From: Planctomycetota bacterium
GTDB taxonomy: Bacteria > Planctomycetota > UBA1135 > UBA2386
Length of the DNA: 64,000 nucleotides
Direction: 5' to 3'
Assembly (NCBI GenBank): GCA_028281765.1
Contig: JANQJF010000119.1
Coordinates: 44,402-108,401 of the forward strand
Position numbers and translations under genes: made by a program. Positions 44,385-53,680 of the stretch are shown piece after piece; the first letter of the stretch is position 1, and the number at the start of each line of letters is the position of its first letter. The notes under the pieces are model-generated. The model was given only the letters and a program-made list of their open reading frames with translations. It did not search any database and was not told the origin of the DNA.

Positions 44385-46397
44385 TCAACACGACGTGATG
44401 CCCTCATCTCGCAGCATCACACTCACGTGTTGCCCCTCCAGCAAACCCGCCTCTGCGAGCTTCTTCTCGACCCTCCTTCGTGCCTTCTCGTTCGTCGCGA
44501 CCACGTTCACCCGGTTTCCTGACTCCAGCGCTTTCTGCACGTTCGAGACCACGTCAGATTTCCCGGATTCGACTTCAACACCCACTCGCTTGCCCCCTCG
44601 CTCTGCCAGCACGTCAACCCAACCCCCGACTCGCGGCGCTTCAACCATCACCTTCCAGCCGTCCTTCCGCAGCCGTTCTGCCCAGGCCAGCTTCCAGTAC
44701 TCGTGCTCAACGGATTCTTGCCCGCTCGAACGCTTCCTCTCGTGGCCCGCGACCGCGCCACCCTCACCGCTCGCGCCTCGAGTCCCGGACCGAATGGTCG
44801 GCAGCAGCACGCGCTTACGCGAGCGCCCGATCTCGACCATCCCTGTTCGCAACATCCCTGCCGCGACAGCATCATGCTTGACGCGCTCGCCCTTGCTTGC
44901 TCCCCATTCAAGTCGCTCGTACCGTGCGGCGACCCCGTCAGTGGGATGCTCCGTGCAGTCTCGCACGAGTGCTAGAACCTCCGCTGACGGACCATCTGAT
45001 GGCGGAAAGTGTCCGAAAGTGCCGGATCCTGACTCCCCAGCCCTTCTCGAGCCGGAAAGTGACGTATTCCGCCGTGGCAGGGTTTTTCGCGCGATGTAGT
45101 CGCGCAGCTTCTCGTCTGTCATCGCCCCTTTCTTCACGGGGACGTGGTCGAACTGCACGAGGAACGGCTCCTTCCACCGATCCGCGAGTTTCACGATGCC
45201 TTGTCCGACCGGGAGCCGCGAGAGATGTCGCCTATCTTCATCCTGGAGTCCTGAGAGCACCTGTCCGCGCGCGATGTCTGAAGGTTCCCGCAGGCTGAAC
45301 GTCACGGTCGCGTAGAGGTTACCGAGCGCCGCCTGGCTGATCAGGCTCGGGTGCTGGTCTACCACGACGAATCCGATCCCGAGTTCGCGTCCTTGCCGGA
45401 GCATCTGCCCCATCACGGACTCACTCGCCCGCCCGGATTTCTTGAAGAGCAAGTGATGTGCTTCTTCCACGATCACGACGAGCCGCAGTTGCTCGCGTTT
45501 CTCTTGGTTCAGTTGGGCGAAGAACAGCCACTGCATGAGTATCGGGACCAAGAACTGCTTCGCGTTGTCGCTGAGCGTGTCGAGTTCGATCACCGTGCTT
45601 TGCCTCAAGAGCCGTCGCGTCATCTCCTGTTGGTCGCGCACGGTCACGGCGTGGCTTGGCAGACTGAACGATAGGCTCTGCAGTGCCCGAACCGCGGTCA
45701 CCTTCCATGATGCGGCCCGGCCCGTCACTTCTCGTGCATCCAACGCTTCCACGACATCGTCGATCACTGGCCACAACTTCGCGCCACACCGCTCGTAGAG
45801 CTCGCTGAGCACCTGCTGCAGGAGGCTCTTGGCGCCATCGCCGAGCGTGTAGGCAGCAGCGAGTGCGTCTACAAATCGCAGGATGTGCGCTCGTGTCTCC
45901 AGCCCTGGCGGCGGGATGAGCGGGTTGAACACGAACGGCGACAGCGAGCGTCCTGGCGTGTAGACGTTGATCTGTCGCGCAAGCAGTGGCAGCAGATGCC
46001 GGGCGGTTCGCTTCCAATCAAGAAACAGAAAGGGGATACCTCGCGCGGAGAGTTCTTGGACGAGTCGCAGGCACGCATTCGTCTTCCCAGCCCCGCTCCT
46101 GCCGAACAGCCCGAGCCCTTGCAGAAGTTCTCCCCGACTCAAACCGAATCGGTAGGTATACCGCGGGTATACCACGCGCCCGAGACTCAGCGGGCCTTTG
46201 CCGATTGTTGCCGGTGGTGGTGGGAGCAGGAGTTGATGCTCCCAACCGGCCCCGAAGACGCATCGCGCCCGTTCTTGAATGTGTTTCTCGAGCAGGGAAC
46301 GGCGGTGCTCAGAAAGAAGCGGCAAAGATGCCCGCCACTGCTGCACCTCCCGCGGCATGAGCGGCGCGAGCCTACGCAGCGCTCGCTCGACCGTCAT
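44385..46397 (-). CDS. HerA-type ATPase fused to C-terminal nuclease-like domain
   Basis: ATG 46397; 670 residues. Walker A GLFGRSGAGKTNAC (about 95), Walker B LRLVVIVEEAHHLLF (about 310), sensor FVVVDQHPSLIS. C-terminal PDDEXK-like domain: EHEYWKLAWAERLRKDGWKV, GWVDVLAERGGKRVGVEVES with D and E-x-E. A DNA pump coupled to a nuclease; cousin of the separate HerA and nuclease genes at 11-13 kb. Overlaps the upstream coiled-coil gene by 26 bases. Confidence 0.87.
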   Translation of the reverse strand: MTVERALRRLAPLMPREVQQWRASLPLLSEHRRSLLEKHIQERARCVFGAGWEHQLLLPPPPATIGKGPLSLGRVVYPRYTYRFGLSRGELLQGLGLFGRSGAGKTNACLRLVQELSARGIPFLFLDWKRTARHLLPLLARQINVYTPGRSLSPFVFNPLIPPPGLETRAHILRFVDALAAAYTLGDGAKSLLQQVLSELYERCGAKLWPVIDDVVEALDAREVTGRAASWKVTAVRALQSLSFSLPSHAVTVRDQQEMTRRLLRQSTVIELDTLSDNAKQFLVPILMQWLFFAQLNQEKREQLRLVVIVEEAHHLLFKKSGRASESVMGQMLRQGRELGIGFVVVDQHPSLISQAALGNLYATVTFSLREPSDIARGQVLSGLQDEDRRHLSRLPVGQGIVKLADRWKEPFLVQFDHVPVKKGAMTDEKLRDYIARKTLPRRNTSLSGSRRAGESGSGTFGHFPPSDGPSAEVLALVRDCTEHPTDGVAARYERLEWGASKGERVKHDAVAAGMLRTGMVEIGRSRKRVLLPTIRSGTRGASGEGGAVAGHERKRSSGQESVEHEYWKLAWAERLRKDGWKVMVEAPRVGGWVDVLAERGGKRVGVEVESGKSDVVSNVQKALESGNRVNVVATNEKARRRVEKKLAEAGLLEGQHVSVMLRDEGITSC

Positions 46398-46782
46398 CGC
46401 CTCCTCCGAGTGCGTCCCAGTCCGCGAGGTGTTCAGCGAGTGCGCGTTGCAGTTGTGAAACCGCGTCTTCATAGGCTTGGAGTAGTCGTCGTTCTTCGGT
46501 TTGCAGCTCTCCGAGTCGTCGGTGGATGCGGTCTCTGCCTGCTCCTCTGACGTCGTAGATGCGCGGCTCGTACAGGAGCGTTCGTCTCAGACGTGTCGCG
46601 ACACCGCTCCGCTCGCGTTGAAGCGAACTGAACTGTCGGCGGAACGACCGCCGGGTCGATCGAAGTCGCTCGAGAGAGAGCGCGAGCTCGGTGAGAATGC
46701 CGCGCTCAGTAGATGTTGCCACGCGCCGGCGCGACTTCACCAACCGCCGCGCACGCTCCTCGAGATCCAATCCCGCTGCCAT
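46372..46782 (-). CDS. Coiled-coil partner of the HerA-nuclease
   Basis: ATG 46782; 136 residues, almost entirely Arg/Glu/Leu helices (ERGILTELALSLERLRSTRR, LGELQTEERRLLQAYEDAVS). Overlap with the HerA start indicates coupling. Possibly a clamp or adaptor, by position only. Confidence 0.6.
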   Translation of the reverse strand: MAAGLDLEERARRLVKSRRRVATSTERGILTELALSLERLRSTRRSFRRQFSSLQRERSGVATRLRRTLLYEPRIYDVRGAGRDRIHRRLGELQTEERRLLQAYEDAVSQLQRALAEHLADWDALGGGDDGRASAA

Positions 46783-46922
46783 GAAAAATGCAGTGAGACT
46801 GGGCTGAAGAGCAACGTCACCGATGGGTCGGGCGACACCGAGAAACCCACCTACAGCCGATGCCACGGCGGGAACTAGTCCACAATCGCGCGCACGACCG
46901 AGTTGAGGCGATATCAACCCTC

Positions 46923-48365
46923 ATGGAGCTAACCGCTGAGACAATCGCCGCTATCCTCGGCCTGGCAACCGCAGCGCTTTCGACAACCATAGTATTCCTG
47001 CTCGTCCGAGGTCACCGACTTCGCCGCCAGTACGGGAAGATCATCGATGTCGATCGAGAAGTCGCGGTCCGCCGCAAGGAAACCGACCGCATCGAGTCCC
47101 GCTGTCGGAAGCTGGCTCAACAGGAGGAGCTTCTCCGTGAGTCGCTCGAGGAGAAGCGGCAGAAGTGGGAGCACCAAGCGCAAGCACGACAGAAGGCGCT
47201 GCAAGCCGACTACGCGGGGAAGCGCACCCTGTACGACGAGCTCCTTCGAAGCATCGCTTCAGCAGAACAGTCCCTCGACCTCCAGAGTTACGGGGTGTAC
47301 GAGCCGTACTTCGACTTCGACACGCCGCAGGATTACAAGGAACGGCTCGGAGGGGTTCGGCAGCTTCAGAAACAGATGGTGCGCGAAAAGACTGCCGCGA
47401 CCTGCTCAACCACGTGGTCCGTGGACGGCAGCAAGCGAGAGGGCCAGAAGATGACGAATCGGACCATCAAGATGATGTTGCGCGCATTTCATGGCGAGTG
47501 TGACGCAGCGATCAGCCGTGTTCGCTGGAACAACGCTGTGAGCCTCGAAGACCGGATCACTCGCTCCTTCCATGCGATCAACAAGATGGGTGAACCTCAC
47601 CACGCCGAGATATCACCTGAATACCTCGAGCTGAAGATCGATGAGCTGCATCTGGCGCACGAGTACGCGGAGAAGCGCCAGCTCGAGAAGGAAGAACAAC
47701 GAGAACTCCGCGAGCAGATGCGCGAAGAAGAATGCGCGAGAAAGGAACTGGAGAAGGCGATCACCACCGCTCAAGCAGAGGAAGACAGATACGAGCGAGC
47801 TCTTGAGAAGGCACGCCAAGAAGTCGGAGAGCAAGCATCGGCAGAACTGCAGCGCCTACAGCAACTTCTCGACGAAGCTCACGAACGCCGGGAACGAGCA
47901 ATCGCACGCGCCCAACTCACCCGGTCAGGACACGTATACGTAATCTCGAACATCGGATCATTCGGCGAAGACGTCTACAAGATCGGAATGACACGCCGAT
48001 TGGAGCCCATGGACCGAGTCAGGGAGTTGGGCGACGCATCGGTACCCTTCCCCTTCGACGTGCACGCGATGATGTTCTCCGAAGACGCCCCAGGGCTCGA
48101 GAAAGCGATCCACCGAGCCCTCCAAGACCAGCAGGTGAACCGAGTCAACTCGCGCAAAGAGTTCTTCCGCGTCACCCTGGACGACATCCAACGTGCCGCT
48201 GTTGAGCACGGATCCACAGCGGAATTCACCAGAGTAGCCGAGGCAAGGCAGTTCCGAGAGTCGGCTGCGCTGCAAGCTCGTGACCAAGAGATCGATCGCC
48301 AACAGCAACAGAGCGCACACGAGTTCCCGGCGAGCCTGGAGATGGCAGTCAACACCGCCCCTTAG
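46923..48365 (+). CDS. DUF4041 / GIY-YIG (T5orf172-type) protein with membrane anchor
   Basis: ATG 46923; 480 residues. A transmembrane helix (AILGLATAALSTTIVFLLV) is followed by a coiled coil, a DUF4041-like region (YGVYEPYFDFDTPQDYKERL), another long coiled coil (about 250-335) and a GIY-YIG fold beginning SGHVYVISNIGSFGEDVYKI with GMTRRLEPMDRV and FPFDVHAMMFSEDAP. Such proteins are frequent in phages and accessory regions; nuclease activity is plausible but unproven. Divergent from the HerA-nuclease operon. Confidence 0.85.
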   Translation: MELTAETIAAILGLATAALSTTIVFLLVRGHRLRRQYGKIIDVDREVAVRRKETDRIESRCRKLAQQEELLRESLEEKRQKWEHQAQARQKALQADYAGKRTLYDELLRSIASAEQSLDLQSYGVYEPYFDFDTPQDYKERLGGVRQLQKQMVREKTAATCSTTWSVDGSKREGQKMTNRTIKMMLRAFHGECDAAISRVRWNNAVSLEDRITRSFHAINKMGEPHHAEISPEYLELKIDELHLAHEYAEKRQLEKEEQRELREQMREEECARKELEKAITTAQAEEDRYERALEKARQEVGEQASAELQRLQQLLDEAHERRERAIARAQLTRSGHVYVISNIGSFGEDVYKIGMTRRLEPMDRVRELGDASVPFPFDVHAMMFSEDAPGLEKAIHRALQDQQVNRVNSRKEFFRVTLDDIQRAAVEHGSTAEFTRVAEARQFRESAALQARDQEIDRQQQQSAHEFPASLEMAVNTAP

Positions 48366-48499
48366 GATCCAGCATCCGCGGCCTGAGGATGTGGAATCAC
48401 GGAAAGTCCGCGAAGCTCCTGCAACGTGCAACCATCGACTCTCTTTCATCGTCGTCGATCTTCTCAGCACGCTTCGTGCTCGTTCTTCGATCCTTCCTC

Positions 48500-49051
48500 C
48501 TACTGCCATGCGTCCTCCCACGCGTGGTTTCGTGCATGCTCGAGGAGTTGCTTCATCGTGAGCCCGATTCCTGTCAGCACGTAGTGTGGGAGTCGTCGCT
48601 TTCTGACCTTTACCGCGCGTACCAGTTCGTGCTCGCGAAGGAAGAGCATGGCGCGGTGTGCGTTCGAACTGCACATCCGCACGTTTGCGTCTCGGTGAAT
48701 CGCGCGCTTTCTGATCCGCGCTGTCTGACGCGCGTCCTCGGCATCCGTGTTGAGAATCATGGTTGCGCGGTGGCTGGTGCACACTGCGCCGTAGAGGTCC
48801 CAGTCGATTCGAGGCGTAAAGTGGGTCGACACTTCTTGGTCCTCGTCGTCTGCGATGAGCTGTTGAGCCGCGCAGCCGTGCCGTGTCAGCCAGTAGATGC
48901 GTGCTGAGCGTCGTTTCGGCGTCAAGCAGCGCACGAATCGCTCTCGTCGTAGGAATCTGATGATTTCCCAGACGCGTGCAGGGTTGCCCCGCACGCGCCT
49001 GGCAAGTTGGGTGGCAGTCATTGGTTGCGTGAACGCTCTGATGAGAAGCAC
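48500..49051 (-). CDS. Double winged-helix protein
   Basis: GTG 49051 or ATG 49021; 183 residues. Two similar winged-helix blocks: MTATQLARRVRGNPARVWEI...IYWLTRHG and SSNAHRAMLFLREHELVRAV...HYVLTGIG. Likely DNA-binding, like the winged helix of the first element's nuclease protein. Divergent from the 49290 gene. Confidence 0.6.
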   Translation of the reverse strand: MLLIRAFTQPMTATQLARRVRGNPARVWEIIRFLRRERFVRCLTPKRRSARIYWLTRHGCAAQQLIADDEDQEVSTHFTPRIDWDLYGAVCTSHRATMILNTDAEDARQTARIRKRAIHRDANVRMCSSNAHRAMLFLREHELVRAVKVRKRRLPHYVLTGIGLTMKQLLEHARNHAWEDAWQ

Positions 49052-49260
49052 GGCTCCGACACACCGTTTCAGCCCTCGAACAGAGCTCCCGCTACGATCA
49101 ACAGTTTCGACCTTACCACCTCCTCAGAGACGCCGCGGCGTCTTTCGCCCACTCCCTAGTAACGGACAGTCGGAATAGGAACCAGTCAAATATAATAAAC
49201 GTCACCAATCAATCGGGATAACGTGTGACCAAACTCCGATGAGGCAGTGAAGACGCAATG

Positions 49261-49268
49261 TTTATAAG
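49261..49268 (+). promoter_or_regulatory. TATA box for leaderless 49290 gene
   Basis: TTTATAAG centred 25.5 bases before ATG 49290, the same spacing as the AbrB gene. GGAG lies just before the ATG, so a leadered bacterial reading is not excluded, but no -35 is present. Confidence 0.45.
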
Positions 49269-49289
49269 CGCAGTCGACGATTCCGGAGC

Positions 49290-49601
49290 ATGGACTCAGG
49301 AACGAAAGGCGTGCTCACCGAGCTTCGGAAACGACTCGATGCCTCAGGTCGCGCACTTGAGAAGATCGCTACACGAGAGGATCTGATCGAGGAGTTCATG
49401 CTGCTGGACAAGCGGCTGGCGTCGTGTGACAAGATCGCTCGCTACGCCGACAATCTCGCAAGCAAGCACCCAACAGACGAACGAGCGCAGGCTGACGCTG
49501 CGTTCCTGGCAACAGAAGTCGAAGTGCTTCGCGAATCCGTCGATGACGCGATCAAAGCAGTCATCACCGCAGACAACGAATCACAGAACCGAAAACTATA
49601 A
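49290..49601 (+). CDS. Small helical protein upstream of recombinase
   Basis: 103 residues, all helical (RKRLDASGRALEKIATREDL, DERAQADAAFLATEVEVLRE). Preceded by a TATA-like box at leaderless distance. No family recognised; position suggests an accessory of the recombinase. Confidence 0.6.
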   Translation: MDSGTKGVLTELRKRLDASGRALEKIATREDLIEEFMLLDKRLASCDKIARYADNLASKHPTDERAQADAAFLATEVEVLRESVDDAIKAVITADNESQNRKL

Positions 49602-49605
49602 ATAG
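49589..49605 (+). promoter_or_regulatory. BRE/TATA-like element inside the end of the 49290 gene
   Basis: CCGAAAA followed by CTATAAATAG. Predicted archaeal-type start near 49627, shortly before a small frame at 49635 and upstream of the recombinase. Confidence 0.4.
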
Positions 49606-49634
49606 GTGCGCCACTTCAGGCTGCTGCAAGAGCA

Positions 49635-49751
49635 ATGAGCTTGCCATCATCGCATCGAACTAGCAAGCGGAACACCTTGCCTTCGTCTTCAATGCGCAAT
49701 GCGGGGAGGGTCGGCGCTGCCAAGCTGTTTCACCCCATCCCAACCGAATGA
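49635..49751 (+). CDS. Possible 38-residue leader ORF
   Basis: MSLPSSHRTSKRNTLPSSSM then a short tail and TGA. Basic and Ser-rich. It lies between the TATA-like element and the recombinase. Only position supports it. Confidence 0.2.
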   Translation: MSLPSSHRTSKRNTLPSSSMRNAGRVGAAKLFHPIPTE

Positions 49752-49791
49752 TGGCGACGCTTATCAATGCTCTGTGACTCCACGGATCAGC

Positions 49792-51114
49792 ATGGCACGA
49801 GACGATATATATGGAAACAGGTCGAAGTACGAGCGGCGCATGGACCGACTCGACAGCCTGCTGCTACCACCTGGATCGCCTGGGGTCTCTCCACAAAGAA
49901 AGTACTACTGCCGGAACCCTGCGAACCTGCAGTATTTCGGGATGCTCGCCCGGATTCTTGCCGCGAACGGTAACAGCTACATCAACCGCCTTCGGCGCAT
50001 GGACACACTTCTCTTTATTGTATCTCACACAGACAAAGACCTGAGAGAGTGCCGCCGGGATGACATCGACGAGATCGTGGCGTGCGCGCACGCGGTTTTC
50101 GATTCACCGAAGACCAAGCGGTGCTTCTTTCGCTCGATGAAGCAGACGTGGCGCCAGCTCTTCCCGGAACGCGACGAGCACGAACGCGTTGACGATACAA
50201 TCGTGCCTTACGTAGTTCGCCATGTCTCCTGCCATGTGGATAGGAGCCAGGACCGACTGCGCGATGACAAGCTCACGGTTGAAGAGTTCTTGCGCATCGT
50301 CAATTTCTTCTCCGCGGACCTGCAGACTCAGGCATACATCACGCTGGCACTCGAGTCCTTGGGGCGACCGCAGGAGCTCTGCTACCGCACCATCGGTGAT
50401 GTGGAGCTACACGACGGCTACGCGAAAGTCTGGGTGAGCTCGCACGGCAAGGAAGGAACAAGATACCTGCAATGTGTCGATTCCTACCCCTACCTCATTC
50501 GCTGGTTCGAGCTGCATCCCTGCAAGACCGACAAGAGCGCGCCCCTCTTCTTCTCTGGTGGCGATCCACATCGCCAGATGACGCCACACGTCATCAACAA
50601 GCGACTTCGGCGGGCATGCAGAGTCCTCCGGATCGACAAGCAGGTAACGGGATACTCTCTCAAGCGCGTCGGTGTCACGTTTCGACGATTGCGCGGTGAG
50701 TCAGACGTCGAAATCCAGCATGCGGCAGGGTGGACCAGCACACAGCAGCTCAAGACCTACGACCTCTCCAACGCCGACGACGCCTTCCAACGCAAGCTCT
50801 CACGGCGTGGACTTGCCGGATCTCAACAAGCAGACGCAGACCAGGCGCTGAAGACAAGACCGTGTGTCTGCGGCGGCATGATCGGATTCGCTGATGCCAT
50901 CTGTCGGCGATGCAAGCGCCCAACGAACCCACGAAACGAACTGCGAAGGGACGAGGAAACAAAGGAGCAAGACACGAAAGCGCGCCAACTGCTCACAGCC
51001 GCTCTCGAGGAGCCTCGACTAGCCAAGATCTTGGAAGAGGTTCTTAGATCGAGTCGACAGCGCGACGATCGAGACGAAGGCACAGCAACTCCTCCAGCCG
51101 TGAAGAAGCCCTGA
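49792..51114 (+). CDS. Tyrosine recombinase with C-terminal zinc ribbon
   Basis: ATG 49792; 440 residues. Core-binding domain about 25-145, catalytic domain about 160-330 with Arg in LESLGRPQELCYRTIGDVEL, Lys in VSSHGKEGTRYLQ, box II YSLKRVGVTFRR, HAAGWTSTQQLKTYD with nucleophile Tyr. Then a zinc ribbon (CVCGG...CRRCKRP) and a charged tail. Integrases with this C-terminal ribbon are typical of archaea and their viruses. Its distance from any tRNA fragment is large, so the target is unknown. Confidence 0.82.
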   Translation: MARDDIYGNRSKYERRMDRLDSLLLPPGSPGVSPQRKYYCRNPANLQYFGMLARILAANGNSYINRLRRMDTLLFIVSHTDKDLRECRRDDIDEIVACAHAVFDSPKTKRCFFRSMKQTWRQLFPERDEHERVDDTIVPYVVRHVSCHVDRSQDRLRDDKLTVEEFLRIVNFFSADLQTQAYITLALESLGRPQELCYRTIGDVELHDGYAKVWVSSHGKEGTRYLQCVDSYPYLIRWFELHPCKTDKSAPLFFSGGDPHRQMTPHVINKRLRRACRVLRIDKQVTGYSLKRVGVTFRRLRGESDVEIQHAAGWTSTQQLKTYDLSNADDAFQRKLSRRGLAGSQQADADQALKTRPCVCGGMIGFADAICRRCKRPTNPRNELRRDEETKEQDTKARQLLTAALEEPRLAKILEEVLRSSRQRDDRDEGTATPPAVKKP

Positions 51115-51256
51115 TCAGAACGCCGACGAGAGAATGCAGACCGCCCCGTCCGGCCGAACGCGTTCGGGAGCTGGACCCCAAGGCGAGTCGACTTGCCGAG
51201 CTGAAGCCCGAAAAAAAATCGCGGCCAGACTCCAACTCGCGTATTCTCTACACTTA

Positions 51257-51841
51257 ATGCGCTCTGCTCGATCAAGACTGCTCGGAGATAGGCCCGACGC
51301 ACTTGACCCCGACACGATCTACGCTGGCTTCGGCCGGAGAGCGTATAGCCTGGTCATCGACGTCACACTGGTCGTTGCAGCGAACGTCACGGCAATCGAA
51401 TACATCTACGCTCAACCCAAGACGATCGCAGGCCTCTACATCGGAGCGCTTTGGGCCGCAACAGTCCTGTATCCCGTGTTTTTCCACGCCCATTGGGGCC
51501 GAACAATCGGGAAGATGGCGGCGGGTATCCGTGTCCGGAGACTGGACGCCTCACGCATTCGCTACCGAGACGCTATACTCAGGAGTGTCGTAGACATAAT
51601 TCTTGTGCTCGGCAGTATTGTAAGCCTACACCTCACGCTGGACACATTGACGGGTTCGACCTGGGACTCACTCGGGACCATTGAGAAAATAAGACTTCTA
51701 AACGAGCGAGACGCGACAAACAAGTTCTTTGAAATGGCCCACAACACATGGTATTGGAGCGAACTTCTCTGCCTTTTATTGAGCGAAAAGCGTCGTGCAA
51801 TCCACGACTTCATCGCCGGAACCGTTGTCGTTGTCGAGTAG
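51257..51841 (+). CDS. RDD-family membrane protein
   Basis: ATG 51257; 194 residues. First helix with the Arg-Asp pattern GFGRRAYSLVIDVTLVVAAN, then HWGRTIGKMAAGIRVRRLD, RYRDAILRSVVDIILVLGSI, and final LLLSEKRRAIHDFIAGTVVV, all hallmarks of RDD domains. Role in the membrane unknown. Overlaps the next, convergent gene by 32 bases. Confidence 0.82.
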   Translation: MRSARSRLLGDRPDALDPDTIYAGFGRRAYSLVIDVTLVVAANVTAIEYIYAQPKTIAGLYIGALWAATVLYPVFFHAHWGRTIGKMAAGIRVRRLDASRIRYRDAILRSVVDIILVLGSIVSLHLTLDTLTGSTWDSLGTIEKIRLLNERDATNKFFEMAHNTWYWSELLCLLLSEKRRAIHDFIAGTVVVVE

Positions 51842-52649
51842 AATCGCTAGCTTGTATCCGACGCCACCATTCCCCCATCACTTCCTTTGAGTCCGCGCGC
51901 TGAGCGCACCTCAAGAGCTTTTCGTAGATTTCGAAGTTGCTGCCTTCGATCTCCAAGATTTGTGCAGCGACTCGATCAGCCCACTTTCGTTTTTCTAGCC
52001 CCAGACACGCCTCGTAGACTGGTAACAGCTCCCCGGATCTCACAATGCTCTGAAGCGCCCTTCGTCCGTTGTTGGGAGCACGTGCAACGGCGCCCAAATC
52101 TAAGGACGAAAGTTCCAGGATATCGGCGTAGCGCTTGTCTACCAACAGCAGGTCCTCCAAATACGGCAAAATCAACGCTCCGATCAACGAGCGCTGCTCC
52201 TCGCCGCCCCGAGAGAGGCTGTCGAAGAACTCCAGCGTGCGACGGGATTCGCCGAGAACCTGGTTCAAGGCCGCGAAGTCGGCCACAGCATCTAGATCCT
52301 GGACGATGCTTTGACCCTCTAATGCCAGCATCCGCCGCCGCAGCGCAGTCTTTGCGGGCACTCCCCTAGAGTCAAGTGCCATGATATCCGAAAGCAAGAA
52401 GGTGCGACGCACCCCTGTAAATGAAATATCTCCCTTCCCATTGTCCCAGCACCACAAGTAGTGACTAAGCGCCTCTGCAACATCTCCAGACTGAGCCAAC
52501 CTAACCGCATGGTCCATTCTCAATCTCGGAGTACGCGGCAGCCTGCCGCTCTCCGCTGAGTTCTGCGCGTCGCTCGCATCACTCGAACAGCCAAAGAGTA
52601 AAAGGGCGGCGGCCAGAATCTGGCTTCTTTGGCCTAGAACCACGGCCAC
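51810..52649 (-). CDS. Lipoprotein, helical-repeat type
   Basis: 279 residues. Signal ends in lipobox LLLFGCSS. The rest is a helical array (AVRLAQSGDVAEALSHYLWC, YADILELSSLDLGAVARAPN) resembling TPR-like repeats. Start overlaps the upstream Cys-rich gene by 16 bases; last gene of a four-gene minus-strand operon. Confidence 0.65.
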   Translation of the reverse strand: MAVVLGQRSQILAAALLLFGCSSDASDAQNSAESGRLPRTPRLRMDHAVRLAQSGDVAEALSHYLWCWDNGKGDISFTGVRRTFLLSDIMALDSRGVPAKTALRRRMLALEGQSIVQDLDAVADFAALNQVLGESRRTLEFFDSLSRGGEEQRSLIGALILPYLEDLLLVDKRYADILELSSLDLGAVARAPNNGRRALQSIVRSGELLPVYEACLGLEKRKWADRVAAQILEIEGSNFEIYEKLLRCAQRADSKEVMGEWWRRIQASDSTRQRQRFRR

Positions 52650-53656
52650 CCTATCGCCTCATTGAGCTTGCAGCTTGCATAGGCATAGAAGCACCCGGAT
52701 TGACAAACACCTTGAGCTACGGTACACAGGGTCATACAGGTGGTTGGGTTTATTACTGTTCGCGGCACAGACGGAACGCCGGCGCATGCCGAGCGACACA
52801 TAGCTCCAACGGTCTCACAGCCACGCAAGCACCGCTCCAGCTCGGCCTCACAGTCTCGGCCGCCACTGGGAGGTGGTTCCCATGCGAGCCCACACTTGCA
52901 TCCACAGACCTTCTCGCGCTCACCCGTCTCGAGGACGTAGATGGTCTCTTCGTATGGGTGGCAAGCCGCCGCTCGCCCCGAGTGCGGAAAGCAAGGATAG
53001 CTTGGTCGACTACACCTCACCACTTCTCCGTCGACCGAGAGGGTGCTGCAGCCTGGGTCATCGACGATTCTGTCGCAGCTACTGTGAGCAATAGCGCCCT
53101 TGTCCGCGCATTCGCATCTGCAGATTGGCATTCCATCGCGCACGAAGTCATGGCGGAGGCACTCTTTGTCGTAACCGCTGCAAGCGAAGGTCTCATGAAA
53201 ACACCCCGTCTGAGAGGAATCCGGGAAGCATCCACCTTCTCCCTCGAGAACGCATGTGACCCCGAAGCCACCATTACTTTCGGAACCTACCCAGTCACCG
53301 GGAGGACTGCTTCGATGGTTGTCCTGACGGGAGTCGACCCAACCTGCTGCGGTCGATGCGTTCGAGTCGATTCCAAGCGCGACGGAGAAGCCGTGAGGCG
53401 TCGCGTCCAGGCCATTGAGGTCCGACGAGCAGGCTCCGCAACATCCCGGACTCTCGGTGTTTGTCCCTCCGCAGCAGCCGGTTTGAGCACCTTCGAACCG
53501 GTCCATGGCGGGGTACGATCCGTCTGCTCCTGTTTCGTACCGTTCTTCGTCGGCCCAACCGAATTGTCCCGTGCTACCGTCCTCCGGCCCGGTCATCACC
53601 GCGGCTGATCCGAACGTTGCCGCCCAAGACCCTAAATCTGGTTCGCCTGGGACCAT
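52634..53656 (-). CDS. Large Cys-rich protein
   Basis: 340 residues from ATG 53656 with GAGGAG upstream. More than 35 Cys, in clusters such as QTGCCGGTNTESPGCCGACS, CRCECADKGAIAHSSCDRI and CETVGAMCRSACAGVPS. No signal peptide is visible, although such Cys density is typical of extracellular disulfide-rich proteins. Function unknown; organised with two small paralogues upstream and a lipoprotein downstream. Confidence 0.6.
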   Translation of the reverse strand: MVPGEPDLGSWAATFGSAAVMTGPEDGSTGQFGWADEERYETGADGSYPAMDRFEGAQTGCCGGTNTESPGCCGACSSDLNGLDATPHGFSVALGIDSNASTAAGWVDSRQDNHRSSPPGDWVGSESNGGFGVTCVLEGEGGCFPDSSQTGCFHETFACSGYDKECLRHDFVRDGMPICRCECADKGAIAHSSCDRIVDDPGCSTLSVDGEVVRCSRPSYPCFPHSGRAAACHPYEETIYVLETGEREKVCGCKCGLAWEPPPSGGRDCEAELERCLRGCETVGAMCRSACAGVPSVPRTVINPTTCMTLCTVAQGVCQSGCFYAYASCKLNEAIGWPWF

Positions 53657-53680
53657 CGGTGCTCTCCTCGGTCGAACGGA

